DNA of 64,000 bases, taken from NCBI RefSeq assembly GCF_000425445.1, contig NZ_KE384377.1, positions 422,948-486,947 on the forward strand. The letters are read 5' to 3'. Of this stretch, positions 54,691 through 63,465 are shown in pieces; the stretch's first letter is position 1; each line of letters opens with the position of its first letter. The position numbers and the translations under genes are program-made. This stretch comes from Flavobacterium denitrificans DSM 15936 (lineage in GTDB: Bacteria > Bacteroidota > Bacteroidia > Flavobacteriales > Flavobacteriaceae). The notes under the pieces were generated by a model. That model saw nothing but the letters and a program-made list of their open reading frames with translations. It did no database searches and had not been told where the DNA came from.

Positions 54691-55658
54691 GAGAGCGCTA
54701 GCTCTATTGCATTTGTAAATAATTCTTCAAGAGAAATTCCCGCTGCTTTTGCTTGTTGTGGGATCAAACTTTCGGTTGTTAAACCTGGAATTGTATTCAT
54801 TTCAAGCATAAATGGTTCGTTGTTCACAATAATGAACTCGCTTCTTGAGAAACCTTTCATTTTTAAAACTTCGTAGGCACGTTTTGCTGTTTCTCCAACT
54901 TTTTGTGTCAGTTCATCAGAGATTCTCGCTGGTGTGATTTCTTGTGATTTTCCTTCGTATTTTGCTTCGTAATCGAAGAAATCATTGTCTGATACAATTT
55001 CTGTAATTGGCAATACTTTTATTTCTCCTTTGTAATTGATTACGCCAACTGAAACCTCAGTTCCATCAAGGAAACTTTCTATGATAATTTCGTTGTCTTC
55101 TTTGTAAGCGACTTCAATTGCAATTGGAAGTTCAGCTTCAGATTTTACTTTTGAGATTCCGAAACTAGAACCTGCTTTATTTGGTTTTACGAAGCATGGT
55201 AAGCCTACTTTTTTAACGATTTCGGCTGTGTTAATTTCGTCTCCTTTGTTTAGGTAATATGAAATTGCCGTTTTGATTCCGTATGGTTTTAAAACGGATA
55301 ACAAATCTCTTTTGTTGAAAGTCAAAGCCGATTGGTAATAATCGCAAGATGATTGTGGCAGGCCAATTAAATCAAAATAAGCTTGCATTAATCCATCTTC
55401 TCCTGGGGTTCCGTGGATGGCATTGAAAACACAGTCAAAAGTGATTTTTTCGCCATTTACAGTTACTGAGAAATCATTTCTGTCAATTGGGAATTCGGCG
55501 TCGTTTGCATCTACATAAACCCATTTTTCTTTGAAAATATGAATTCGGAATCCGTTGTATTTTGTTTTGTCAAGATATTGATATACAACGTTTCCGCTGA
55601 TAAGCGAAATTTTGTATTCGCTTGAATATCCGCCCATGATAATGGCAATGTTTTTCAT
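54687..55658 (-). CDS. ddl: D-alanine-D-alanine ligase
   Basis: 323 residues from the ATG at 55658 (MKNIAIIMGGYSSEYKIS). A longer frame to 55772 would run over the structured RNA candidate and is not supported. ATP-grasp signature: HGTPGEDGLMQ near 65, LPCFVKPNKAGSSFGISK near 150, FSRSEFIIVNNEPFMLEMNT near 280. It makes the D-Ala-D-Ala dipeptide of peptidoglycan. Monocistronic. Confidence 0.95.
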   Translation of the reverse strand: MKNIAIIMGGYSSEYKISLISGNVVYQYLDKTKYNGFRIHIFKEKWVYVDANDAEFPIDRNDFSVTVNGEKITFDCVFNAIHGTPGEDGLMQAYFDLIGLPQSSCDYYQSALTFNKRDLLSVLKPYGIKTAISYYLNKGDEINTAEIVKKVGLPCFVKPNKAGSSFGISKVKSEAELPIAIEVAYKEDNEIIIESFLDGTEVSVGVINYKGEIKVLPITEIVSDNDFFDYEAKYEGKSQEITPARISDELTQKVGETAKRAYEVLKMKGFSRSEFIIVNNEPFMLEMNTIPGLTTESLIPQQAKAAGISLEELFTNAIELALS

Positions 55659-55717
55659 TGACTTTCTATTTATTTGTTTAATCGTTAATTTGTTTAATCG
55701 AGATTTTCTTTTGAAAC

Positions 55718-55804
55718 CGAGTGCCCTAGCCCTGATGGGAGCGGCATCCTTTTGTGCCGGGGTTCGGCGCAAAAGATACAGCGGACAGCAGGAAACAGCT
55801 CCTA
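55718..55804 (+). ncRNA. structured RNA / dispersed flavobacterial repeat upstream of ddl
   Basis: The sequence gtgccctagccctgatggga (55721-55740) is followed by an 11-base-pair hairpin (cttttgtgccg 55749-55759 / cggcgcaaaag 55765-55775) and by gatacagcggacagcaggaa. GGAGC (55738-55742) can pair with GCTCC (55798-55802) to close the outer stem. Words of this kind recur between genes in many Flavobacteria and resemble the Flavo-1 RNA motif as I remember it. Strand given by the recalled form. It is non-coding and GC-rich against its surroundings. Confidence 0.45.
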
Positions 55805-55926
55805 AAAATTGAAATTTTAAATTCTAAAATACCAAATTCCGAAGATTTTAGTTTTTAATAGAAATAACAATCGCAGAGCATTTTTGTTTTAAACAAAATT
55901 ATCATTTTTTTTGAAATGAAATACTT

Positions 55927-55934
55927 TATCTTTG
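55927..55934 (+). promoter_or_regulatory. PASTA gene -7 box
   Basis: TATCTTTG fits TAnnTTTG. It lies 22 bases before the ATG at 55956. A TTTG at 55910 is too close (13 bases), so the -33 element is not secure. Confidence 0.4.
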
Positions 55935-55955
55935 CGTTCATCTAAAAATTAATTT

Positions 55956-56576
55956 ATGAGTTTACGTAAGTATTTAACTAGCCGCGTATTTTTTTTACAA
56001 TTGTTAAGTGCTGCAGCTATCATTGCAGTTTTGGGTTATTTGTTTATGCATTGGTTGACTTTTACAACTGATCATGGGCATGAAATTGCGGTTCCAAATT
56101 TATCTAAATTGACAGAAGAGCAAGTTGAGGACAAACTTGATGAACTGGATTTAGATTATGTGCTTTTGGACAGTGTTGATTACCGAAGTGAATATCCGAA
56201 ATTTAGTGTTGTCGAGCAAGATCCGTTGCCGGGAACGATGGTTAAAGTAGGTAGAAAAATATATATCAAAATTAATGCATCGGGATTTTCATCTGTTAAG
56301 ATTCCTGATTTAATTGAAAAAACATATCGTGAAGCAGTTCCAACATTGAAAGCTTTAGGGCTTGAGCCAGGAACTATTACTTATATTCCGAATCTTGGAA
56401 AAGATATGGTTTTGGAAATGCGTTACAAAGGAAGAAATTTAAAAGTAGGAGACCGTGTTTTGAAAGCGTCTAAAATTGATTTGGTTTTAGGAGATGGAAA
56501 AGCGAGTTATGTAGATGATAGTCAGGCAGACAGTACTGCAACTGCACCTGTAGAAACCCCACAAGATGAACAATAA
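55956..56576 (+). CDS. PASTA-domain membrane protein
   Basis: 206 residues. Membrane helix near 12-32 (FFLQLLSAAAIIAVLGYLFM), then PASTA domains at about 38-110 (AVPNLSKLTEEQVEDKLDEL, VVEQDPLPGTMVKVGRKIYI) and 112-180 (VKIPDLIEKTYREAVPTLKAL). PASTA domains bind peptidoglycan fragments. No kinase domain is present, unlike PknB-type proteins. It overlaps the rluD start by 11 bases, so it is cotranscribed with it, and is divergent from ddl. Confidence 0.85.
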   Translation: MSLRKYLTSRVFFLQLLSAAAIIAVLGYLFMHWLTFTTDHGHEIAVPNLSKLTEEQVEDKLDELDLDYVLLDSVDYRSEYPKFSVVEQDPLPGTMVKVGRKIYIKINASGFSSVKIPDLIEKTYREAVPTLKALGLEPGTITYIPNLGKDMVLEMRYKGRNLKVGDRVLKASKIDLVLGDGKASYVDDSQADSTATAPVETPQDEQ

Positions 56577-57609
56577 TATTGAAGAAAACTTAGATCTGGA
56601 AGACGAATTATTCGAACATTACAGATTTGAAGTGCCTAAAGGTCAAGCGTTTTTGCGTATTGACAAATATTTAATGTATTTGATTCCGAATGCCACGCGA
56701 AATAAAATTCAGAATGCGGCAACAAATGGGAATATTTTTGTGAATGATATTCCGGTAAAATCAAATTATAAAGTAAAACCTTTTGATGTGATAACAGTGA
56801 TGTTGTCGCATCCTCCATTTGAAAATAGGGTGGATCCTGAGGATATTCCACTGGATATCGTTTATGAAGATGATGCACTTTTGCTGATCAATAAACCACC
56901 CGGATTGGTTGTACACCCAGGTCATGGCAATTATACCGGAACTTTGGTGAATGCGTTGGCATTTCATTTTGAAAATCTGCCAATGAACAGCAGTGAGCGC
57001 CCTGGATTGGTTCACAGAATTGACAAAGATACTTCTGGACTTTTGGTTGTGGCGAAAACGGAAGCAGCAATGACACATTTAGCGAAACAATTTGAAGCTA
57101 AAACGACAGAACGCGAGTATATTGCTCTAGTTTGGGGAAATGTCGTTGCAGATAGTGGTACAATTGAAGGAAACTTAGCAAGGCATTTAAAAGACCGCAT
57201 GCAAATGGCTGTTTTTGATGATCCTGAAATTGGAAAACCAGCTATTACGCATTATAAAGTTTTGGAACGTTTTGGTTACGTGACCTTGGTTTCGTGCAAA
57301 CTGGAAACAGGAAGAACACACCAGATTCGTGCGCACATGAAACATATTGGGCATCCGTTATTTAATGATGAGCGTTACGGCGGCCATTTGATTTTGAAAG
57401 GAACAACGTTTACAAAATACAAACAGTTTATTGAAAATTGTTTTAAAGCGTTGCCGCGTCAGGCACTGCATGCTAAAACGCTTGGTTTTGTTCATCCAAA
57501 CACAGGTGAAATGATGCGTTTTGATACTGAACTTCCTCAAGATTTTAAGGATTGTATCGAGAAATGGCAAAATTATGTGAAATCGCACAATACTGAGGAG
57601 GAGAACTGA
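56566..57609 (+). CDS. rluD: RluA-family 23S rRNA pseudouridine synthase
   Basis: 347 residues. An S4 RNA-binding domain lies at about 25-85 (FLRIDKYLMYLIPNATRNKI), and the catalytic domain has GLVHRIDKDTSGLLVVAKT with the Asp nucleophile, followed by GRTHQIRAHMKHIGHPL. It isomerises uridines in large-subunit rRNA. RluD is the best match for length and domain order but RluC or RluA is possible. Coupled to the PASTA gene by an 11-base overlap. Confidence 0.88.
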   Translation: MNNNIEENLDLEDELFEHYRFEVPKGQAFLRIDKYLMYLIPNATRNKIQNAATNGNIFVNDIPVKSNYKVKPFDVITVMLSHPPFENRVDPEDIPLDIVYEDDALLLINKPPGLVVHPGHGNYTGTLVNALAFHFENLPMNSSERPGLVHRIDKDTSGLLVVAKTEAAMTHLAKQFEAKTTEREYIALVWGNVVADSGTIEGNLARHLKDRMQMAVFDDPEIGKPAITHYKVLERFGYVTLVSCKLETGRTHQIRAHMKHIGHPLFNDERYGGHLILKGTTFTKYKQFIENCFKALPRQALHAKTLGFVHPNTGEMMRFDTELPQDFKDCIEKWQNYVKSHNTEEEN

Positions 57610-57659
57610 ATTAGATAATGTGTCAATTAGAAAATTAGATAATTTCTTTTAATGAAAAA

Positions 57660-57687
57660 ACAAAAAGCTCCTGATGGAGCTTTTTGT
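57660..57687. terminator. terminator of the rluD unit
   Basis: Inverted repeat acaaaaagctcc / ggagctttttgt followed by a T-run of 8, 50 bases past the rluD stop. Confidence 0.8.
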
Positions 57688-57723
57688 TTTTTTTAAGATA
57701 TTTTTATAATCAATTTGATATTC

Positions 57724-57798
57724 CGTAGAGGACGCACCACAGTGCGTCTAACATATTGTGGATATTCGTTGCGTAGGCGCACTGCAGTGCGCCTCTAC
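57724..57798. repeat. palindromic REP-like repeat
   Basis: gtagaggacgcaccacagtg (57725-57744) and gcactgcagtgcgcctctac (57778-57797) form the ends of an inverted repeat with tgcgtct copies inside. The same unit is at 46397. Confidence 0.7.
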
Positions 57799-57866
57799 AG
57801 ATGTGCTTTGTGTTATAATTGCGATATTATCGAATTGCCAAATTATCTAATTTTCTAATTGCCCAA

Positions 57867-59090
57867 TTATTTTATTTGTCCTGTTGAACCTGTTGCTGAT
57901 GGCAGAAGTTCAAATACTGAAGTAGGAGCTAATCCAGATTCGATACGATGTAAAACGTACAGTATAGATACATTTGTTTCTTGTTTTATCGTATTGATAA
58001 GCTGAATTACCAAATCTACATTTTCATCGTCTAAACCTTCTACAGGTTCATCTAAAATTAATAATGGCGGATGTTTTAAAACGGCACGAACGATTAACCC
58101 AACTCTTTGTTGTCCGATAGAAAGATCGATGAAACGCTTTTTTCTTAGATGTGTCATTTCAATCACTTCCAGCCATTGTGTTACGATATTTTTTTGATGT
58201 GTTGTAGGTTCTGTATACAGCCCAATCTGGTCAAAGAAACCTGATAGAATCATTTGTTCTAAAGTATGACCTTTTTGAAACAAATCCATCATTGCGGTGG
58301 TGTAAATACCGATTTGTTTCTTGATGTCCCAAACGCTTTCTCCAGTTCCTTTTTTTCTTCCGAATAAAAATAAATCTTGTCCAAAGCCTTTTGGATTATC
58401 GCCCGTAATTAAAGATAAAATGGTGCTTTTTCCCGAGCCGTTTGGCCCGATTAGTTGCCAAAATTCGCCTTGTTTTATTGTCCATGAAATATTATCGAGA
58501 ATCTTTCTTTCGTCATAGCTTACAGAAACATTTTCCAGTCTTATTAATTCATTTTCAGGAAAAGTATGAACTTCTGTTGCTTTTGGAATTGCAGTTGTGT
58601 TTAAGGTCTTGAAATGATTTTCGTTTTTTACAAATGGATGGAGTTCAAAAGTATTGTCTTTGATTTGAGCTTTGTTTGGAACAAATTCAAGTACATCAAC
58701 AGTACGATTTAAGAGCTGGATAATTGCAATGTTATTTGTGAGATCTTTTAAAGAATCAGCTAAAACGACTCTCGAAGCCTGATCTAAATGATCAAAAGGA
58801 TTGTCGAAAATGATAAAATCTGGCTTTTGATTGATGCAGTATTTTAAAAACTCTTTTTTGCGTTCGCCAGACGAAAAAGTTCGAAGTTGTCTGTGCGACT
58901 CTGGTGAAGCTTCTACGCTGTCATATTGGAACTCTTTTTCAATGAATTTTTCGATCGCGATATCAGAAAACAGTATTCCTTTTTGAGTATTAAAAACAGC
59001 TAATTCTCCAGTTGCTTCGCCATTTAATATGTTGTCGATTAGTTTTTTTTTATTTACCTGATTTGATAAAAGTATATCCCAGTGTTGCAT
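57867..59090 (-). CDS. ModF-like ABC ATPase with a degenerate first half
   Basis: 407 residues. The N-terminal half has an ABC signature (FSSGERKKEF, near 72) and a Walker B (FIIFDNPFDHLD) but no Walker A, so it cannot bind ATP in the usual way. The C-terminal half is complete: Walker A GPNGSGKST near 213, LSIGQQRVG signature and LLILDEPVEGLD. This matches ModF/PhrA-type duplicated ATPases, here without a permease gene. Function unknown. Confidence 0.8.
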   Translation of the reverse strand: MQHWDILLSNQVNKKKLIDNILNGEATGELAVFNTQKGILFSDIAIEKFIEKEFQYDSVEASPESHRQLRTFSSGERKKEFLKYCINQKPDFIIFDNPFDHLDQASRVVLADSLKDLTNNIAIIQLLNRTVDVLEFVPNKAQIKDNTFELHPFVKNENHFKTLNTTAIPKATEVHTFPENELIRLENVSVSYDERKILDNISWTIKQGEFWQLIGPNGSGKSTILSLITGDNPKGFGQDLFLFGRKKGTGESVWDIKKQIGIYTTAMMDLFQKGHTLEQMILSGFFDQIGLYTEPTTHQKNIVTQWLEVIEMTHLRKKRFIDLSIGQQRVGLIVRAVLKHPPLLILDEPVEGLDDENVDLVIQLINTIKQETNVSILYVLHRIESGLAPTSVFELLPSATGSTGQIK

Positions 59091-59108
59091 TATAAATTCT
59101 TAAAATAA

Positions 59109-59960
59109 TTATTCTATTTTTTTTGTTGCCATTTCGCGATCATTTCTTGACCATTCGCTCCATGAACCAACGTAAAGTTTCGGAATCGGAATTCCTGCGT
59201 AATCCATTGCCAATAGGGTGTGACAGGCCGTTACACCTGAGCCACAGTGCACAATTACATTTTCTGGATTGATATTGCCTAAAATGGCTGTATATTTTTC
59301 ATTTAAATCCTCTCGTGATTTGTAAAATCCGTTTTCATCTAAATTTTCACTAAACGGAACATTGATTGCGCCAGGAATATGCCCAGCAATTAAATCCAGC
59401 GGTTCTGTCAAACCATCAAATCGATTTTTATCTCTAACATCGATTACGATGTTTTGATCGTTTTTACGTGCTTTTTCGACCTCTTCAATATCGGCGACAG
59501 CTAATTTCCAATTTGAAACAGGATAATTGCTTTTTTCAAATTGTTCTATTTCTGAATTTACAGGAAACCCAGCTTTGATAGCTTCCTGCAAACCACCGTT
59601 TAAAACCTGAATTTTTTCATGTCCAATTGATTTCAGCATCCACCAAAATCTCGAAGCCGCATTTGAGCCGTTTTTGTCGTCATAAATTATGATATGGCTT
59701 TCTGGTGAAATTCCTGTTTTAGAAAGTACATCGGAGAATTTTTCTAAAGAAGGAAGTGGATGCCTTCCACCATTTTTCGGGTTGCAGTCAACTGTTGCCA
59801 AATCTTTGTTCAAATCAACGTAGCGAGCACTTTTTAAATGCTCTTTTTCGTAATTTTCTTGAGCATTTAATCCTGCTCTTGCGTCGATTAAAACAATGGC
59901 TTTTGAATGTGACAATTGAATTAATTCTTGAGGATCAATAAGAGATGACAATTTAGACAT
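59109..59960 (-). CDS. thiosulfate/3-mercaptopyruvate sulfurtransferase
   Basis: 283 residues, two rhodanese domains. Catalytic Cys is in VIVHCGSGVTACHT near 238; the CGSGVT loop is that of 3-mercaptopyruvate sulfurtransferases (SseA-like). FWWMLKSIGHEKIQVLNGGL marks the first domain. Cytoplasmic. Follows the ThuA gene by 11 bases in the same direction, with the ABC gene 18 bases later, so probably one unit. Confidence 0.9.
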   Translation of the reverse strand: MSKLSSLIDPQELIQLSHSKAIVLIDARAGLNAQENYEKEHLKSARYVDLNKDLATVDCNPKNGGRHPLPSLEKFSDVLSKTGISPESHIIIYDDKNGSNAASRFWWMLKSIGHEKIQVLNGGLQEAIKAGFPVNSEIEQFEKSNYPVSNWKLAVADIEEVEKARKNDQNIVIDVRDKNRFDGLTEPLDLIAGHIPGAINVPFSENLDENGFYKSREDLNEKYTAILGNINPENVIVHCGSGVTACHTLLAMDYAGIPIPKLYVGSWSEWSRNDREMATKKIE

Positions 59961-59971
59961 TTTGAAGAAGT

Positions 59972-60823
59972 TTATTTTTTTGATTTTCCAAATACCTGTA
60001 AAGCATTCAAAATTAATTTGTTTTGATTTTCGTTCTCAAAAGTGTATGACAAACTTTTATTCGTTCCGTGTTCATAATCAATATCATTATGCCCCATGTT
60101 TACATAAAGCATTTTGTATTTTTTATTAGTCCAAACAACAGGGTAATACCCGCTGTGCCAAATTTCATGTGCTTTTGGCCCAGTTCCTAATGGAAAACTG
60201 CTCTCATCGATCACCAGAAGGATTTTTATGTCTGGATTTTTTGTCAAATCATTGCTCCATCGGTACCATTCATTCGGTTGTGATTTAAAGGTTTTTGGGA
60301 TATTTTTAGTGATTGGATCTTGATTCTCAACTCTCAAAATGGCTGATGTTGGTCGCCAAGTATTGCTTCCGTATTCACCAGAACCTAAAAACGTATTATG
60401 ATACCAGTCCCAGTTTTGCGCATACGAAGAATCATTCAAAGCAAAGGCTGAAAAGTGAAATCCAATAAAACCGCCTCCATTTTCCATATATTTTTGGAAG
60501 GCTTCGCGTTGCGCTGGAGTTTCTGGTCGAGTGTCTAAAAACAATACAACTTGATATTTTGCTAAAAATTTTGCATTCAAATTGTCCCAATTGCTTGTAG
60601 AATCGTATTCAAAATGATTTTCTTCTGCAACTTTTGGAAACCATTTATTGGCTTCATGCACAAAACTAATGTGTGCTTGATCATTTTTGGCAGTATAAAA
60701 TGCAATTACTTTAAACTTAGTTTTTTCTTTTTTATGTTGTGAAAAGGCTGTAAAGCAAACCAACAAAAAGGCAATTAAAATATTTGTTTTAAAAACTGAA
60801 TTTATTCTCTTGAAAATCTTCAT
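59972..60823 (-). CDS. exported ThuA-domain protein
   Basis: 283 residues with signal peptide (TNILIAFLLVCFTAFS then QHKK, cleavage near 28). Trehalose-utilisation (ThuA) glutamine amidotransferase-like fold: VVLFLDTRPETPAQREAFQK, YMENGGGFIGFHFSAFA, and HEIWHSGYYPVVWT near 220. Exported ThuA proteins are frequent in Bacteroidota and are linked to sugar-alcohol or sugar-acid use. Exact role unknown. Confidence 0.85.
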   Translation of the reverse strand: MKIFKRINSVFKTNILIAFLLVCFTAFSQHKKEKTKFKVIAFYTAKNDQAHISFVHEANKWFPKVAEENHFEYDSTSNWDNLNAKFLAKYQVVLFLDTRPETPAQREAFQKYMENGGGFIGFHFSAFALNDSSYAQNWDWYHNTFLGSGEYGSNTWRPTSAILRVENQDPITKNIPKTFKSQPNEWYRWSNDLTKNPDIKILLVIDESSFPLGTGPKAHEIWHSGYYPVVWTNKKYKMLYVNMGHNDIDYEHGTNKSLSYTFENENQNKLILNALQVFGKSKK

Positions 60824-60835
60824 ATCTATTTAAAA

Positions 60836-61225
60836 TTAGCTTGGAATTTTTTCAATTAAAATTTCATTTTCGGCACTATCAAAATAAGTACAAGTCATTT
60901 CGATAATATCGACGCGCCATTTTGCGATACCACATTGTCCGCAATGATTGCAGAAAGTCAGATAATCAGTTTCTCCGTGCTGGTGTTTTACCAAAAATTC
61001 GATAAAAAGTTCTTTGTTGACAGATGAAGCAACAGAAATGGTGCTGTATTTTTCATCTGAAGAAACAGAATAATTGTTCACGCCAAAATATTCTGCATGT
61101 CCGTCATTCACGTAAGTGTCATATCCTTTTACGCCCAGAATGATTAAATCTTGTATATAATTTGGGAAATCAGCTCCGCTTTTTACTTTAGCATGTGCGT
61201 CTTTTATTTGTTCGATTGTAAACAT
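60836..61225 (-). CDS. DUF1398 family protein
   Basis: 129 residues. MFTIEQIKDAHAKVKSGADF, YIQDLIILGVKGYDTYVNDG and the Cys-rich FCNHCGQCGIAKW match the DUF1398 family (once labelled phage envelope protein). No signal peptide. Just upstream of the ThuA gene (12 bases), so cotranscribed. Function unknown. Confidence 0.8.
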   Translation of the reverse strand: MFTIEQIKDAHAKVKSGADFPNYIQDLIILGVKGYDTYVNDGHAEYFGVNNYSVSSDEKYSTISVASSVNKELFIEFLVKHQHGETDYLTFCNHCGQCGIAKWRVDIIEMTCTYFDSAENEILIEKIPS

Positions 61226-61261
61226 AGTTTGTGGTTTTAAATTAGTTATTATAAAAGTTTT

Positions 61262-61325
61262 CGCCCAGAATTCACGAATTTTTATTTAAGAATTAATTTA
61301 AAGTAATTCGTGAATTCGTGGCTTT
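61262..61325. repeat. inverted attcacga / attcgtga octamers
   Basis: attcacga-atttttat on the left and attcgtga-attcgtgg (61304-61319) on the right, 8-base periodic and in opposite sense. Confidence 0.55.
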
Positions 61326-61331
61326 TAAAAA

Positions 61332-62324
61332 TTATTCTTTCAAAAATACGATTAATGGTTTTATAAATTGGTCAAAAGATTCAATATGTGGCAAATGTCC
61401 TGTGTTTGGAATTTCAACCAGTTTTGAATTCGGAATTGCTTTTTGAGTTCGTTTTCCTAATTCGGCGTAATTTCCCATTGTTGCTTGAATGTCTTCAGAA
61501 ACCAAGGGTTTTCCTAAAGCCGTTTTGTCTCTTGTTCCAATGATTAAAAGCGTAGGAACCTGAATGTTTTTGAATTCATATAAAACGGGTTGCGTAAAAA
61601 TCATTTCATATAAAAGTGCCGAATTCCACGCTACTTTGTCGTAATCAGGAGCGGTTGTCCAACCTGCGCTGAGTTCAGCCCATTTTTGGTAATCGGCATT
61701 CCATTTTCCGTTGTAATAATTGGCCATTTGGTAATTTTTAATCGACTGAAAATTTTGTTTTTGCTCCGATTCGTACCACCAATCCACAGGTTTGTATGGA
61801 ACGACTAATTTCCAATCTTCTAAACCAATTGGATTTTCAAGAACTAATTTTTCAGTCATTTCTGGATACATCAACGCAAATCGTGTAGCGAGCATACCAC
61901 CCATTGAATGACCAAGAATAGTAGCTTTTCCAATTCCAAGATGATCCAATAATTTTTTGGTATTTTCTGCCAATTGCTGAAAAGTATATTGAAAATTATC
62001 TGGTTTTGATGATTTTCCAAAGCCAATTTGATCCGGAACAATTACACGGTAACCAGCAGCGTTTAATGCTTTTATTGTAGTTTCCCAATACGCACCATTA
62101 AAATTTTTTCCGTGAAGCAATACCACATTTTTGTTGTTATAGTTTTCAGGAACAACATCCATATAAAACATTTGCATGTATTGGCGCTGATTGCTTAATT
62201 CCAAAAATTGAACAGGAAAAGGATATTCGTAATTTGTTAAATTAATATCTAAAGGCTTGATATTGAAATCTTGAGCAGGTGCCAAAAAAGGAAATAGGAA
62301 CAATAAAAGCTTTGCAATTTTCAT
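61332..62324 (-). CDS. exported alpha/beta hydrolase
   Basis: 330 residues. Signal peptide MKIAKLLLFLFPFLAPA then QDFN. Catalytic triad: Ser in GHSMGGM near 150, Asp in IGTRDKTA near 280, His in IPNTGHLPH near 308. The oxyanion motif HGKNFNGAYWE near 72 and GFGKSSKP follow the fold. Substrate not predictable; likely an esterase or dienelactone-type hydrolase. Monocistronic. Confidence 0.88.
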   Translation of the reverse strand: MKIAKLLLFLFPFLAPAQDFNIKPLDINLTNYEYPFPVQFLELSNQRQYMQMFYMDVVPENYNNKNVVLLHGKNFNGAYWETTIKALNAAGYRVIVPDQIGFGKSSKPDNFQYTFQQLAENTKKLLDHLGIGKATILGHSMGGMLATRFALMYPEMTEKLVLENPIGLEDWKLVVPYKPVDWWYESEQKQNFQSIKNYQMANYYNGKWNADYQKWAELSAGWTTAPDYDKVAWNSALLYEMIFTQPVLYEFKNIQVPTLLIIGTRDKTALGKPLVSEDIQATMGNYAELGKRTQKAIPNSKLVEIPNTGHLPHIESFDQFIKPLIVFLKE

Positions 62325-62604
62325 TTTGGAGCAGATTATATGTTAAAAGCATAAAATTACCGTTAACCAATTTGAAATGCAAAGAATACTCTCTTAAAGT
62401 TATCAGAAAAAAAGCTTTTGAAATAGTTTGATAGCTTTTATTGCCAATTATCGATGATTTATTGAAATTTTATCGATTAAATGATATCGATTTTGAAAAT
62501 AATGCATTTTGACGAGTAATGTAGCACTTCAGGGAGCTTCTTTTATTAACAGGAAAATTGTATGTAATTTAGTATCAGAATGTTGTTAGCTAAAAAATAG
62601 TATT

Positions 62605-63297
62605 ATGAGAAAAGCAATACTTTTGTTCCTGCTCACAGTCCCCACATTTGCCCAAGAACTCAATACATTTGATTTCGCCGTTATAAACTCAACCTTAATT
62701 TCTGCAAATATCGATCTTGATAAAGGACGGAGTGTGGTCGCTGCCAATGAAGATCAATATTCGGCTTATTTTCAGTACGCCTTTAGTATGTGTGATGACG
62801 ACATTATTTTCGGCGCTGGAATCGACAAGTCGGAAATTGATCGAACTTACATTGGCTACATCGGAAAAATTTGCGGTAAATTCAGAGCCACAATTGGAGT
62901 TGGTTATTTTGAATCGCGGAGCGGCTATGATGGAACTTTTACAGGTTTCAGTATTTCGTGGCATTTCTCTGAAAACACTTATATAGGTGGAAATCTAGAA
63001 AATCTGCATTCTACAAGTGTTGATTACGAAACCGATGAAAGTTTTGATTATTACAAAAAGTTAGTTCCGAAAGTTTTTGGAAGCTATGAAATTATTCCAC
63101 ATGTGATTGCTTTTGGACAATTAAGTTCAAGAGTGAATGATATTGCCCTGAAATATCAAGTTCGCCGATTTTCTGCTGGCGGGTTTTATTCAGGACATTC
63201 AGTAGGAGGAATCTTCGGAACTGTAAATGTTGGCCGATTTGCCTTTTCCTGCAGTACGACTTTTGAGAAAGTAAATTTTGGACTTAAGTTTGAATAA
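62605..63297 (+). CDS. exported protein, probable outer-membrane barrel
   Basis: 230 residues. Signal peptide RKAILLFLLTVPTFA then QELNT. The rest has alternating strand-like segments (DIIFGAGIDKSEIDRTYIGY, KFRATIGVGYFESRSGYDG, YIGGNLENLHST) and ends in KVNFGLKFE. It fits a small barrel or OmpW-like fold. No family assigned with certainty. Confidence 0.55.
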   Translation: MRKAILLFLLTVPTFAQELNTFDFAVINSTLISANIDLDKGRSVVAANEDQYSAYFQYAFSMCDDDIIFGAGIDKSEIDRTYIGYIGKICGKFRATIGVGYFESRSGYDGTFTGFSISWHFSENTYIGGNLENLHSTSVDYETDESFDYYKKLVPKVFGSYEIIPHVIAFGQLSSRVNDIALKYQVRRFSAGGFYSGHSVGGIFGTVNVGRFAFSCSTTFEKVNFGLKFE

Positions 63298-63317
63298 AAG
63301 ATCCTCTATATTTTCTA

Positions 63318-63460
63318 ACACATAGAAACATAGATTTATTTAGCGAAAAGAGTTGAGAAAGAAACTAGTTTCCAACACATAGTCCCGAAGTCTCGGGATG
63401 CATTTAAATTAGTGAAACGCCTTATTTTAAACTATAGGATCTATGATTCTATGTGTTGAA
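63318..63460. repeat. inverted acatag / ctatgt octamers
   Basis: acatagaa-acatagat near 63320 and ctatgatt-ctatgtgt near 63441 are 8-base periodic and reverse-complementary, flanking a gap that also holds gtcccgaagtctcgggat (63382-63399). Confidence 0.6.
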
Positions 63461-63465
63461 ATTAA

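Noticed and set aside
55659..55772. Longer N-terminus of Ddl
   Set aside because: The extra codons read over the structured RNA candidate, and the family begins at MKNIAIIMGG.
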